64,000 bases of DNA from Streptomyces sp. A1277 (GTDB lineage: Bacteria; Actinomycetota; Actinomycetes; Streptomycetales; Streptomycetaceae), in contig NZ_SSBI01000006.1 in assembly GCF_004795015.1 (NCBI RefSeq), positions 1 to 64,000 of the forward strand. The letters run 5' to 3'. How positions within the stretch are numbered: position 1 is the first letter of the stretch; each line of letters begins with the position of its first letter. Position numbers and translations under genes: made by a program. The notes below the pieces were generated by a model. It searched no databases, was not told the DNA's origin, and saw only the letters and a list, made by a program, of their open reading frames with translations. Shown piece after piece: positions 55,305-63,470 of the stretch.

Positions 55305-55964
55305 TCACGCCTCGGAAGGTGTCTCGGCCTCGGGCGCCTCGGCCGGAGCCTCGGGCGCCTGACCCTCGGGCTCGGCGTCGGGGGTGTTGTTCCCCTGGCG
55401 CTCCGCCTTGCGGGCGGCCTGGGCCTCGCGGGCCTCGGCCATGGCTTCGGTCTTCTTCTTGTGCGGGCCCAGGACCATGATCATGTTCCGGCCGTCCTGC
55501 TTCGGGTTGGACTCGATGAAGCCGAGTTCCTCCACGTCCGAAGCGAGACGCTGGAGCAGTCGGAAGCCCAGCTCGGGGCGGGACTGCTCGCGACCGCGGA
55601 ACATGATCGTGATCTTGACCTTGTCGCCCTGCTTGAGGAACCGAACGACGTGACCCTTCTTGGTGTCATAGTCGTGCGGGTCGATCTTCGGCCGGAGCTT
55701 CATCTCCTTGATGACCGTGTGCGCCTGGTTCTTGCGCGCCTCACGGGCCTTCATGGCCGACTCGTACTTGAACTTCCCGTAGTCCATGAGCTTGCACACG
55801 GGCGGACGGGCGGTAGCCGCCACCTCGACCAGGTCGAGGTCGTACTCCTGTGCGAGTTCCAGGGCCTTGGCAAGTGGAACAATCCCGACCTGCTCGCCAC
55901 TGGGACCGACAAGTCGCACCTCGGGTACGCGAATCCGGTCGTTGATGCGGGGCTCGGCGCTGAT
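55305..55964 (-). CDS. infC: Translation initiation factor IF-3, AUC start codon
   Basis: IF-3 binds the 30S subunit and checks start-codon pairing. Residues about 3-80 are the N-domain ([41 protein letters not shown]), then the linker helix and C-domain ([56 protein letters not shown]). A streptomycete-type acidic Ala/Pro/Glu tail follows. The first ATG/GTG in frame (GTG 55919) would cut off the conserved [10 protein letters not shown]. The proper start is ATC at 55964, four bases after a perfect GAGGAGG. Rare start codons at infC are known (AUU in E. coli) and let IF-3 repress its own translation. So 219 residues. Confidence 0.93.
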   Translation of the reverse strand: MSAEPRINDRIRVPEVRLVGPSGEQVGIVPLAKALELAQEYDLDLVEVAATARPPVCKLMDYGKFKYESAMKAREARKNQAHTVIKEMKLRPKIDPHDYDTKKGHVVRFLKQGDKVKITIMFRGREQSRPELGFRLLQRLASDVEELGFIESNPKQDGRNMIMVLGPHKKKTEAMAEAREAQAARKAERQGNNTPDAEPEGQAPEAPAEAPEAETPSEA

Positions 55965-56270
55965 GGATCCTCCTCGGTAGCACCACGCGGCCGCCTGGCG
56001 GACAGCCGCGTAACGTCTGTTTCAACAGACCAACCGCATCGGAGCAAGAAAAATGCCCCGGACGGGACACAGGCGGGGCTCCTGGAAAACCGGAACACCG
56101 CCACGGTGAACCGCGGGGCGCATCGGGCGGCTCCATCGTCCGTACGGAACGATGGGCACCACCTGACCGGTGACCCGCCGTCCTGAGGACGGCCAGGTGG
56201 GAGATCGGAGCCTCCACTTGTGGGCCGGGCACATAGCTGCCCAGCCGGTCGTTACCCAAGGTTAGCAGCT
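55965..56270 (-). promoter_or_regulatory. Structured infC leader
   Basis: About 300 bases upstream of infC hold no gene. The minus strand can form several hairpins: GGCCGTCC-TCA-GGACGGC, nested in a longer CACCTG...CAGGTG pairing (about 56160-56200), CCATCGT...ACGATGG (about 56130-56155), and a U-tract terminator at 56046-56079. The ribosome binding site GAGGAGG stands at 55969-55975. Promoter boxes lie probably near 56240-56270 (TAACCTTGGGTAAC on the minus strand), but are not certain. A leader with a terminator ahead of infC points to attenuation, by L20, IF-3 or another signal. Confidence 0.6.
56046..56079 (-). terminator. Intrinsic terminator in the infC leader (attenuator candidate)
   Basis: On the minus strand GCCCCG pairs with CGGGGC across a 13-base loop and is followed by ATTTTTCTT. 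U tracts are rare after hairpins in this window, which makes the signal stand out, although the stem is short. It lies about 80 bases before the infC ribosome binding site. Confidence 0.55.
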
Positions 56271-56349
56271 CGGCCGGGCCCGCACCAACCGGCCTGCGCA
56301 CCGGCTCCCGCGGGCGGCGGGCCGGCGCCGTGGGCCTATCGTAAGGCGC

Positions 56350-56712
56350 ATGAGTGACGCGACCCCCAGCTGTGATTCCCCCGGCTTCGACGAGATGGCC
56401 CGCGACATCGCGGAGGTGCCCGCCGTCGAGGTGATCGTGACGGTCGCGGTCAACCTGATGAGCGCCGCCGCCGTGAAGCTCGGGCTGACCGAGGACGGCG
56501 ACGACCACAAGGATCTGGACGAGGCCCGCAAGCTGGTCCACGCGCTGGCCGGGCTGCTGGACGCGAGCACCACCGAGATCAGCTCCTTCCACGCGGCTCC
56601 GCTGCGTGACGGCCTGAAGTCCTTGCAGCTGGCCTTCCGTGAGGCATCGCTCGTCCCGGACGAGCCCGGCCAGGGCCCGGGCGAGAAGTACACCGGCCCG
56701 GTCTTCGGCTGA
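56350..56712 (+). CDS. DUF1844 family protein
   Basis: A 120-residue soluble protein. The conserved block is MARDIAEVPAVEVIVTVAVN, LMSAAAVKLGLTEDGDDHKD, LDEARKLVHALAGLLDAST, the DUF1844 pattern; family members are mostly helical and of unknown function, and often lie next to infC in actinobacteria, as here. It diverges from infC, so both promoters lie in the 385-base region between. The end (GPGEKYTGPVFG) is typical of streptomycete members. Confidence 0.88.
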   Translation: MSDATPSCDSPGFDEMARDIAEVPAVEVIVTVAVNLMSAAAVKLGLTEDGDDHKDLDEARKLVHALAGLLDASTTEISSFHAAPLRDGLKSLQLAFREASLVPDEPGQGPGEKYTGPVFG

Positions 56713-56743
56713 GCGAGCACTGTCACCCCCTCCCCTTCCGTAC

Positions 56744-56780
56744 GTGAGCCCCCCGCCGGTCCTTCCGGCGGGGGGCTCAC
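56744..56780 (+). terminator. Hairpin after the DUF1844 gene
   Basis: GTGAGCCCCCCGCCGG pairs with CCGGCGGGGGGCTCAC across 5 bases. It also faces the convergent SseB gene. Confidence 0.85.
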
Positions 56781-56817
56781 CGCGTACGGGGTAGGCGCAG
56801 ACCTTCGCGGACAGTGA

Positions 56818-57546
56818 TCAGCGCGCGAACAGGGCCTCACCGGGCGTGTGCGCGCCGGCCGGGAGCAGCGCGAGGTCCAGGCCCCGGACCAGCCGGGCGC
56901 GCAGCACCTCGTCGGCCGCCAGCGCGCGGGCGACGCGGCCCGCCGCCTCGGCCGGGTCGGCGTCGGCCGCGAGGACCAGGGCGAGGGTGCCGTCGGCGCT
57001 GCCCGGGCCGAGGTGGGCGCGGAGCACGGCGGGCTCGGCGGCGACCGCGTCCCGTACCGCGGCGGTGACGGCCGGGTCGTCCAGCGGGTCGGCGCTGGTG
57101 CGGCCCTCGGCGAGGGCGAGCAGGGCGGGGCCGGTCAGCTCGAAGGCCACCGGACCGGCGAGGTCGAGCACCACGGTGTCGGCCTTCTCGTGCGCGGCGG
57201 CCTGGAGCGCCTGGTGCAGGGGTACGGCGACGGGGCGGGCCTGCGGGTCCCAGCGGGCCAGTGAGGCGGTGGAGGTGAAGGCGGGCAGCGCGCGGCGGCC
57301 GCCGGCCTGGAGAGTGGGGACGGCCATGTCGCTGGTCTTCTCCCGGCGAAGCCCCTTCTCGTCCACCTCCACCTCACCGAGGACGGCCACCACGGGAACC
57401 AGGAGCCGGGCCCCCCGCAGGGCTTCGAGAACGGGTGCGACGGCGGTGCGGTCCTCGGCCCAGGCGGCGAGCGCCCCGGCCAGTGCGGGGTCGGCCGCGC
57501 CGTCGTCGTCGGAGTAACCGGGGTCCGGAATGTTCTTCTGCGCCAC
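56818..57546 (-). CDS. SseB-family protein
   Basis: A 242-residue cytosolic protein with two SseB-like domains (residues about 30-110: GALAAWAEDRTAVAPVLEALRGARLLVPVVAVLGEVE; about 120-240 the C-terminal half). VPTLQAGGRRALPAFTSTASLARWD is the family signature. The role is unknown; the E. coli namesake affects serine metabolism, but the Streptomyces proteins are only distantly related. I chose GTG 57546 (VAQKNIPDPGY), as homologues start just before KNIPDPGF; ATG 57576 would add 10 residues. It is divergent from the truncated beta-lactamase-like gene. Confidence 0.85.
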   Translation of the reverse strand: MAQKNIPDPGYSDDDGAADPALAGALAAWAEDRTAVAPVLEALRGARLLVPVVAVLGEVEVDEKGLRREKTSDMAVPTLQAGGRRALPAFTSTASLARWDPQARPVAVPLHQALQAAAHEKADTVVLDLAGPVAFELTGPALLALAEGRTSADPLDDPAVTAAVRDAVAAEPAVLRAHLGPGSADGTLALVLAADADPAEAAGRVARALAADEVLRARLVRGLDLALLPAGAHTPGEALFAR

Positions 57547-57632
57547 AGGGCGAGCGTAGTGCCTGGGCATTCTCATCCGGCCGACAGGTGGGGCCCAGCC
57601 GGTTCTCAGCCACGGTTCCTAGCGTCCGGACC

Positions 57633-58178
57633 ATGCCCCGACACCGCATACGCCGCTCCGCCCTGCCCGTATCCCTGACGGCCGCCGCCGTGCTGGCCGC
57701 CTCGGCCGCGGGAGGCGCGTACCTCGTCGGCCGTGTGCCGGACCGGGCGCCCGCGGCCGTCGCCTCCGTATCCTCGGCGTCGCCGGCCTCGTCGTCGGCG
57801 TCCCCGGAAGCGAGCGAGGAGCCGGTGGTGGATCTGGACGCGGAGCTGGCCGGGGCCGTCGAGCCGCTGCTGGGCGCGGCGCCGCCGGCGCTCTCGGTGG
57901 CGGTGCTGGACAGCGGCAGCGGGGCGCGTGCGGTGTACGGGGGCGCGGCGAAGACGTACGAGACGGCGAGCATCGTCAAGGTGGACATCCTGGCGGCGCT
58001 GCTGCTGCGGGCGCAGGACGAGGGGCGTGGGCTGACCGCCGCCGAGCGGGCCCGGGCGGCCGCGATGATCGAGAACAGCGACAACGACTCCGCGACCGCG
58101 CTGTTGGCGGCGGTCGGCGGGGCGGCGGGCCTGGACGCGGCGAAGGCGGCCGTGGGGTTGCTGGAGGCCGCGCGGTGA
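57633..58178 (+). pseudogene. Class A beta-lactamase-like serine hydrolase, C-terminal half missing
   Basis: The 181-residue product has an N-terminal membrane or signal segment (about 13-33), an Ala/Ser/Pro linker, and the first part of the beta-lactamase/transpeptidase fold. S113-x-x-K116 lies in YETASIVKVDIL and the SDN motif is at residues 149-151 in MIENSDNDSATALL. The KTG motif and about 100 following residues are absent: the frame stops at 58178, 15 bases before the next gene, with no trace of the rest in any phase. Streptomyces has full-length relatives of about 300 residues. A deletion has probably removed the C-terminal half; activity is unlikely. Confidence 0.75.
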
Positions 58179-58193
58179 AGGGGCGCGGGCGGG

Positions 58194-59396
58194 TCAGCGG
58201 CGCCGGGGGAACAGGGAGCGGCCGTCGCGGCCGCGCCAGAGTGCCACGGCCCCCGCGAGCAGGAGCACGCCGAGGCCGCCGGCCGCCGGGGCGAGCCAGT
58301 CGGCCGGTCCGTCGTCCTCCGGCTCGGGCGTGGGCCCGCTCCCGAAGTACCGCTCGCGGTAGCCGGCCGGGGCGGAGTCGGTGCCCACCCCGGCGGGGCG
58401 CAGCTTGCCGCCCGCCTCGATGGCCGCGGCCGGGTCGACGATCCCGTAGCCGCGTGCGTCGTCGCGTCCCGCGGCGGGGGCGTCGCGCGCGGTGTCCGTG
58501 AGGAGCTTCTTGATCTGCGCGGGCGAGAGTCCGGGGTGCGCGGACCTGACGAGGGCCACGGCCCCGGAGACGAATGCGGCGGCGGCGGAGGTGCCCCACT
58601 CCACGTAGTACTTGCGGTCGGGCGCCGGTACGACGATGTCGTCACCGGGGGCGCTCACGGTGGCGTACCAGCGGCGGGTGGAGAACGAGGCGTGCGTGCC
58701 GTACCGGTCCACGGCGGCGGCGGCGATCACTCCGGGGTAGGCGGCGGGGTAGGAGATGTGGTCGCCCTTCTCTCCCCCGTTGCCGGCCGAGGCGACGACG
58801 ACGGCGCCCTTCTTCAGCGCGTACTGGACGGCGGCGTCCTCGCCGGGCTCGGGGTGGGCGGACTCGCTGTCGTCGCCCAGGGAGAGGTTGATGACGTCGG
58901 CCCCGTGGTCGGCGGCCCAGCGGATGCCGTCGGCGAGGGCCGTGCCCCGCGTCTTGCGGGCCTCGGCGCGGGCCGGGTCGCTCGCTTCGAGGATGACGCG
59001 CACCGGCAGGATCTTCGCCTCGGGGGCGATGCCGAGGACACCGTCGGCGCGCCCCTCGCCGTGGCCCCGGCCCGCGATGATCCCGGCCATGGCGGTGCCG
59101 TGCCGGGCCCAGGCCCTGTCGCCGCGGCCGGCGCCGAAGCCGATCATGTCCTTGCCGGTCAGGACCTGGCCGGTGAGGTCGGGCAGGCTGCCGTCGACCC
59201 CGGTGTCCACGACGGCGACGGTGACGCCCTTGCCCCGGGTGGTCTGCCAGGCCCGGTCGGTGTGCAGGGCGTCCAGGCCCCACTGCTGGGCGCGGATGGT
59301 GTCCGCCCCGGCGGGGGTCACGGGCAGCAGGGCGAAGGCGGTGGCGGTGGCGGTGCAGAGGGCGCCGAGGACGCGGTGGCGGGCGCGGCGGGTCAT
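58194..59396 (-). CDS. mycP: Type VII secretion-associated serine protease, mycosin
   Basis: A membrane-anchored subtilase. After a signal peptide (1-31, ending AGA) the S8 domain shows the triad D64 (VVDTGVDG), H99 (RHGTAMAGIIAGR) and S270 (EWGTSAAAAFVSGAVA), with the oxyanion N206 in SAGNGG. A Pro/Glu-rich linker and one C-terminal helix (about 370-390) end in RRR, the usual mycosin topology. Mycosins process substrates of the ESX/type VII system in mycobacteria, and related genes occur in streptomycetes. No eccC, eccD or WXG100 gene is present in the window. It overlaps the upstream membrane-protein gene by four bases. Confidence 0.92.
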   Translation of the reverse strand: MTRRARHRVLGALCTATATAFALLPVTPAGADTIRAQQWGLDALHTDRAWQTTRGKGVTVAVVDTGVDGSLPDLTGQVLTGKDMIGFGAGRGDRAWARHGTAMAGIIAGRGHGEGRADGVLGIAPEAKILPVRVILEASDPARAEARKTRGTALADGIRWAADHGADVINLSLGDDSESAHPEPGEDAAVQYALKKGAVVVASAGNGGEKGDHISYPAAYPGVIAAAAVDRYGTHASFSTRRWYATVSAPGDDIVVPAPDRKYYVEWGTSAAAAFVSGAVALVRSAHPGLSPAQIKKLLTDTARDAPAAGRDDARGYGIVDPAAAIEAGGKLRPAGVGTDSAPAGYRERYFGSGPTPEPEDDGPADWLAPAAGGLGVLLLAGAVALWRGRDGRSLFPRRR

Positions 59397-60307
59397 TCCG
59401 GCTTCTCCGTGAGGTCGGCGACGGTGGTGCGCAGGGCGCGCTCGACGCGGTCGGCCACGCCCTTGGCCTCGTGCCCGAGTCCGGCCTGCGCGGCGGCGGT
59501 GGTGGCGCCGGACGCCATGGCCTGCTCGGCGGGCTGGGGCGAGGCGGTCGCGCGCCCGTCGGCGAACCCGGACACGGAGAAGACGACGACGGGGACCTCG
59601 GTCAGCACGTGCACGGACCAGCTGGCGCGCTGCCGGTTGCCGAACGCGTCGGCGGGGCTGTCCTGCACCGGGTAGGTGCGGGGCAGCAGGTCGGCGCGCC
59701 GGTCGAGGTGCTCGTCGGCGAAGCGGGTGCTCAGGGCCCGCATCGCGTCGGTGTCGGCCTCGGTGAAGACGAGCCCGACGGTGGTGACGCTGCTGGCCGT
59801 CGCGTCCGTGTAGGTGGCCCGCAGCACGTGGGCGCAGCCGACCGTGCGGAGCGTCTTGGTCAGCAGGGGGTCGAGTGCGGTGGCGCAGCCGCTGTCCGGG
59901 GCGACGGCGAGCCTGGTCCAGACCCGGTCGGCGCCGCCTGGCCCGGCGCCTTCGCCCTTCAGGGTGCGGGGGAAGAGGGTGTTCACGGGGATGCTGTGCC
60001 AGGCGTCCCGGCCCACGGTGTACGCGCTGCGGGTGGCCGGACCGGCCGTGGAGTCGCTGATGAGCCAGCTGCCGGTGGCGGCCCCGCCGATCAGCCCGAG
60101 GCCGAGCACGGCACAGACACCGGCGGCCACGGCCCGGTACGGACGCCGGGTGTGCGCGGGGGGCGGCGGGACGGCCGGGGGCGGGGGTGCGGTCGCGCCC
60201 GGATACGGGGGCGGGGGGAAGTACGGGGCGGGGCGTGGCGGGGTCGTGGGGCGCGGCGGGGTGCTCGGGCGGGGCGGGACGGGAGCGCGCTGCGCCTCGG
60301 TACTCAT
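59393..60307 (-). CDS. Proline-rich single-pass membrane protein, mycosin partner
   Basis: A 304-residue protein with a Pro-rich cytoplasmic segment (1-52: VPPRPSTPPRPTTPPRPAPY and more), one helix (about 60-82), and an outer domain (about 83-304). The outer domain resembles proteins found beside mycosins in streptomycetes (SAYTVGRDAWHSIPVNTLFP, VAPDSGCATALDPLLTKTLR, RATYTDATASSVTTVGLVFT); two Cys may form a disulphide. Overlap with the mycosin gene (ATGA) suggests that the two work together, perhaps as protease and membrane scaffold. The function is not established. Confidence 0.85.
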   Translation of the reverse strand: MSTEAQRAPVPPRPSTPPRPTTPPRPAPYFPPPPYPGATAPPPPAVPPPPAHTRRPYRAVAAGVCAVLGLGLIGGAATGSWLISDSTAGPATRSAYTVGRDAWHSIPVNTLFPRTLKGEGAGPGGADRVWTRLAVAPDSGCATALDPLLTKTLRTVGCAHVLRATYTDATASSVTTVGLVFTEADTDAMRALSTRFADEHLDRRADLLPRTYPVQDSPADAFGNRQRASWSVHVLTEVPVVVFSVSGFADGRATASPQPAEQAMASGATTAAAQAGLGHEAKGVADRVERALRTTVADLTEKPE

Positions 60308-60490
60308 CCGCCCCCCTGGTCCGTTCCGTACCGCGCGCGGCCCCTGCCTGCTCGGACGGGACCCGCTCGCCGCGTGGGCGTCACTCTACGGGCTGCGGCG
60401 GCCCGGGTGGGAGCGGACGGACACCGCACCGGACGATCTGCACGGATCGTCCCCCTACCCAGCGGTACAACCGTCTGGCAAGCTGCGGCC

Positions 60491-61693
60491 ATGACTGCGC
60501 GTGCCACTGACCGGACCCGCTACGACCGGGCCACCGCCCATCTCGACGCCCCCGTAGCCGTCGTCGATCTGGAGGCGTTCGACGCCAACGCCGACGATCT
60601 CGTACGCCGCGCCGCGGGCAAGCCCATCCGGGTGGCGAGCAAGTCGGTGCGCTGCCGTGCCCTGCTGGAACGGGTGCTGGCCCGGCCCGGGTTCGCCGGC
60701 ATCATGTCGTTCACGCTCGCGGAGTCGCTGTGGCTGGCGCGGGCCGGGTTCGACGACGTCCTGCTCGCCTATCCCTCCGCCGACCGGCCGGCGTACGCGG
60801 AGCTGGCGGCCGACCCGAAGCTCGCGGCCGCCGTGACGGTGATGGTGGACGACCACGCCCAGCTGGACCTGATCGACGCGGCGCGGGCGGGCGGCGCCGA
60901 GGAGATCCGGGTCTGCCTGGAGCTGGACACCTCGCTGCGGATGCTGGGCGGCCGGGTCAGGATCGGGGCCCTGCGCTCGCCGCTGCGCTCCCCCGCCCAG
61001 CTGGCCGAGCTGGCCAGGTCCGTGGTGCGGCGGCCCGGTTTCCGGCTGGTGGGTCTGATGGCGTACGAGGGGCACATCGCGGGGGTCGGCGACTCGGTCG
61101 CGGGCCGGCCGCTGCGGTCCCGGGCGATCCGTCTCATGCAGGCCACGGCCCGCAAGGAGCTGGCGGTCCGGCGGGCCGAGGTGGTGCGGGCGGTCCGTGC
61201 GGTGGCGCCGGACCTGGAGTTCGTGAACGGCGGCGGCACCGGCAGCGTGCAGCACACCGCGGCGGAGGACGCCGTGACGGAGATCGCCGCCGGTTCGGGG
61301 CTCTATGTGCCGCGCCTGTTCGACAACTACACCTCGTTCACCGCGCGCCCGGCCGCGCTGTTCGCGCAGCCCGTGGTGCGCCGGCCCGGGGTGGGCGTGG
61401 TGACGGTGCTCGGCGGCGGCTACCCGGCGTCGGGGGCTGCGGGGGCGGACCGGCTGCCGGTCCCGTACCTGCCGGAGGGGCTGCGCTACGACCCGCAGGA
61501 GGGGCCCGGCGAGGTGCAGACCCCGCTGCTGGGCGCCCCGGCCGACGACCTGCTGATCGGTGACAAGGTGTGGTTCCGGCACGCGAAGGCCGGTGAGCTG
61601 TGCGAGCGTTTCGACGCGTTGCAGCTCATCGAGGGCGACCGGGTGACGGCGACCGTCCCGACGTACCGGGGCGAGGGCCGCACCTTCCTCTGA
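60491..61693 (+). CDS. Amino-acid deaminase/aldolase, alanine-racemase fold
   Basis: A 400-residue PLP enzyme of fold type III. The N-terminal barrel starts LDAPVAVVDLEAFDANADDL, with the PLP Lys in RVASKSVRCRALL; GIMSFTLAESLWLARAGFDD, RVCLELDTSLRMLGGRVRIG and LVGLMAYEGHIAG follow. Phosphate contacts are in EFVNGGGTGSVQHTA. A C-terminal beta domain ends DLLIGDKVWFRHAKAGELCERF. Family members include D-threonine aldolase and D-serine dehydratase; the exact substrate cannot be read. ATG 60491 has GCGGCC upstream and fits the family start. It is divergent from the mycosin pair. Confidence 0.87.
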   Translation: MTARATDRTRYDRATAHLDAPVAVVDLEAFDANADDLVRRAAGKPIRVASKSVRCRALLERVLARPGFAGIMSFTLAESLWLARAGFDDVLLAYPSADRPAYAELAADPKLAAAVTVMVDDHAQLDLIDAARAGGAEEIRVCLELDTSLRMLGGRVRIGALRSPLRSPAQLAELARSVVRRPGFRLVGLMAYEGHIAGVGDSVAGRPLRSRAIRLMQATARKELAVRRAEVVRAVRAVAPDLEFVNGGGTGSVQHTAAEDAVTEIAAGSGLYVPRLFDNYTSFTARPAALFAQPVVRRPGVGVVTVLGGGYPASGAAGADRLPVPYLPEGLRYDPQEGPGEVQTPLLGAPADDLLIGDKVWFRHAKAGELCERFDALQLIEGDRVTATVPTYRGEGRTFL

Positions 61694-61701
61694 GCCGCGT
61701 T

Positions 61702-62637
61702 CTACCTTGCGATCGAGCTGCCGACGCCGCCGTCGGTCGCGCTGTCGCCGAGGGGCCGGATGGACCGGGTGAGGGTGTCCATGAGTGTCAGCGGCGGCCC
61801 GTCGGGGCCCGCGTCGAAGGCGTACCGCACGATGACGGGCGATTCGCTGCCGACGGCCGAGGGGAAGGCGAGCGACTGCACGTAGCCGCCGGGGCCCTTG
61901 GCGGTGGTGACCTGCCAGCGGATGTAGTAGCCGGTGCGGCCGGCCACGCCGACCTCGCCGGCGGCGATCTGCCGGTGCGAGGTGATGCCGCCGTGGATGC
62001 GCCGGCCGACGAGGTCCTCCTCGTACGCCCGATCCGCGGCGTCGGCGATGTCCTCCTTCGCGAGGGCTTGCGGGGTGGTGGCGTCGGTGCCGCTCGGGGT
62101 GCGGGTGGTGACCGTGCCGTGGTAGCAGAAGGAGGACGACGCCCCGGGGCAGTCGTAGGAGTCCTTGGTGCGGATGGTGAGGAGTACCCCGGCGTTCCGC
62201 TCCGGCCGCTCCCAGCCGTCGGGGATGGGCAGGGTGATGCCGTTGAGCTGGTCCACGAGCACCGTGGGGTCCTCGTCCGCCGGTGAGTCGTCCGGGGAGG
62301 GGCTGTCGTCGCCGGGGGCCTCGTCGTCCGTGCCGGTCCGCGCGGGCGTGGAGTGGGCGTGCGGGGTCGCGGGGTCGTCCTTCCCGGTGAGCAGGACGGC
62401 CCCGGTCACGACGGCGCCGACGACGACCGCACCGGCCGCCACGAGCGCGACGGCCCGTGCGCCTTTGCCGCCCTTTCCGCCCGCCGGCGCGGCCGGCTGC
62501 TGGTGGGCGGCGTACGGCGGGGCGGGGGCGGGTGCGACGGCGCGGGTGTGGGCGGTCCAGGCCGTGCCGTCCCACCAGCGCTCGCTGCCGGGCGCGGACG
62601 TGTCCGGGTACCAGCCGGGCGGTGTCGCGTTGCTCAT
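61702..62637 (-). CDS. DUF2510 single-pass membrane protein
   Basis: The 311-residue protein begins with the DUF2510 motif TPPGWYPDTSAPGSERWWDG TAWT (about 6-28), a short sequence common at the cytoplasmic end of actinobacterial membrane proteins. A helix follows (about 57-78). The outer part has Asp/Ser/Pro-rich linker sequence (DDEAPGDDSPSPDDSPADED) and a compact domain (about 115-300: VLVDQLNGITLPIPDGWERP, GEVGVAGRTGYYIRWQVTTA, GGYVQSLAFPSAVGSESPVI). No catalytic motif is seen; the function is unknown. Confidence 0.85.
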   Translation of the reverse strand: MSNATPPGWYPDTSAPGSERWWDGTAWTAHTRAVAPAPAPPYAAHQQPAAPAGGKGGKGARAVALVAAGAVVVGAVVTGAVLLTGKDDPATPHAHSTPARTGTDDEAPGDDSPSPDDSPADEDPTVLVDQLNGITLPIPDGWERPERNAGVLLTIRTKDSYDCPGASSSFCYHGTVTTRTPSGTDATTPQALAKEDIADAADRAYEEDLVGRRIHGGITSHRQIAAGEVGVAGRTGYYIRWQVTTAKGPGGYVQSLAFPSAVGSESPVIVRYAFDAGPDGPPLTLMDTLTRSIRPLGDSATDGGVGSSIAR

Positions 62638-62675
62638 CGCCCCACTCTAGAAGAGGCCCCGCCCGCCCGGGCCCG

Positions 62676-63464
62676 CTACAGGGGAGTGACGTAGGCGCCG
62701 GAGATGCCGCCGTCCACCAGGAAGTCGGTGGCGTTGACGAACGAGGAGTCGTCGCTCGCCAGGAAGGCGACGGCGGCCGCGATCTCGGTCGCCTCGGCGA
62801 ACCGGCCGAGCGGGATGTGCACCAGCCGGCGGGCCGCCCGCTCCGGGTCCTTGGCGAACAGCTCCCGCAGCAGCGGGGTGTTGACCGGCCCCGGGCACAG
62901 CGCGTTGACGCGGATGCCCTCGCGGGCGAACTGGACGCCCAGTTCACGGGTCATCGCCAGCACCCCGCCCTTGGAGGCGGTGTACGAGATCTGCGAGGTC
63001 GCCGCGCCCATCCGGGCCACGAAGGAGGCGGTGTTGATGATGGAGCCGCGGCCCTGGCGGCGCATGTAGGGCAGGGCGGCCTTGCAGCACAGGTAGACGG
63101 AGGTGAGGTTGACGTCCTGGACGCGTTTCCACGCCTCCAGTTCCGTGGTGAGGATGGAGTCGTCGTCGGGCGGCGAGATGCCGGCGTTGTTGAACGCGAT
63201 GTCGACCGAGCCATAGGTGTCGTCGGCGACCCGGAACAGCTCCGCGACCTGTCCGGGGTCGGTCACGTCGACGCGTACGAAGGTGCCGCCGACCGCTTCG
63301 GCCGCCGCCTCGCCCGCCGCCGCGTCGATGTCGCCGCAGACGACGTGGGCCCCTTCGGAGGCGAGCCGGTGGGCGGTGGCCAGGCCGATGCCGCTGCCTG
63401 CGCCGGTGATGACGGCGGTGCGGCCGACGAGGCGGCGGCAGATGATCCCGTGGTCCGTGGTCAT
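62676..63464 (-). CDS. Short-chain dehydrogenase/reductase
   Basis: A 262-residue classical SDR with TGAGSGIG as cofactor loop, GDIDAAAGEAAAEAVGG after the second strand, FNNAGIS as the NNAG motif, the catalytic Ser in IINTASFVAR, Tyr and Lys in ISYTASKGGVLAMTREL, and ALCPGPVNTPLLREL. The Asp after the second strand (CGDIDA) favours NAD. It lies seven bases after the aldehyde dehydrogenase gene in the same direction, so the two are probably cotranscribed and may carry out successive oxidations, as in polyamine or amine catabolism. No further genes of that pathway can be seen. Confidence 0.9.
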   Translation of the reverse strand: MTTDHGIICRRLVGRTAVITGAGSGIGLATAHRLASEGAHVVCGDIDAAAGEAAAEAVGGTFVRVDVTDPGQVAELFRVADDTYGSVDIAFNNAGISPPDDDSILTTELEAWKRVQDVNLTSVYLCCKAALPYMRRQGRGSIINTASFVARMGAATSQISYTASKGGVLAMTRELGVQFAREGIRVNALCPGPVNTPLLRELFAKDPERAARRLVHIPLGRFAEATEIAAAVAFLASDDSSFVNATDFLVDGGISGAYVTPL

Positions 63465-63470
63465 TGCGGT

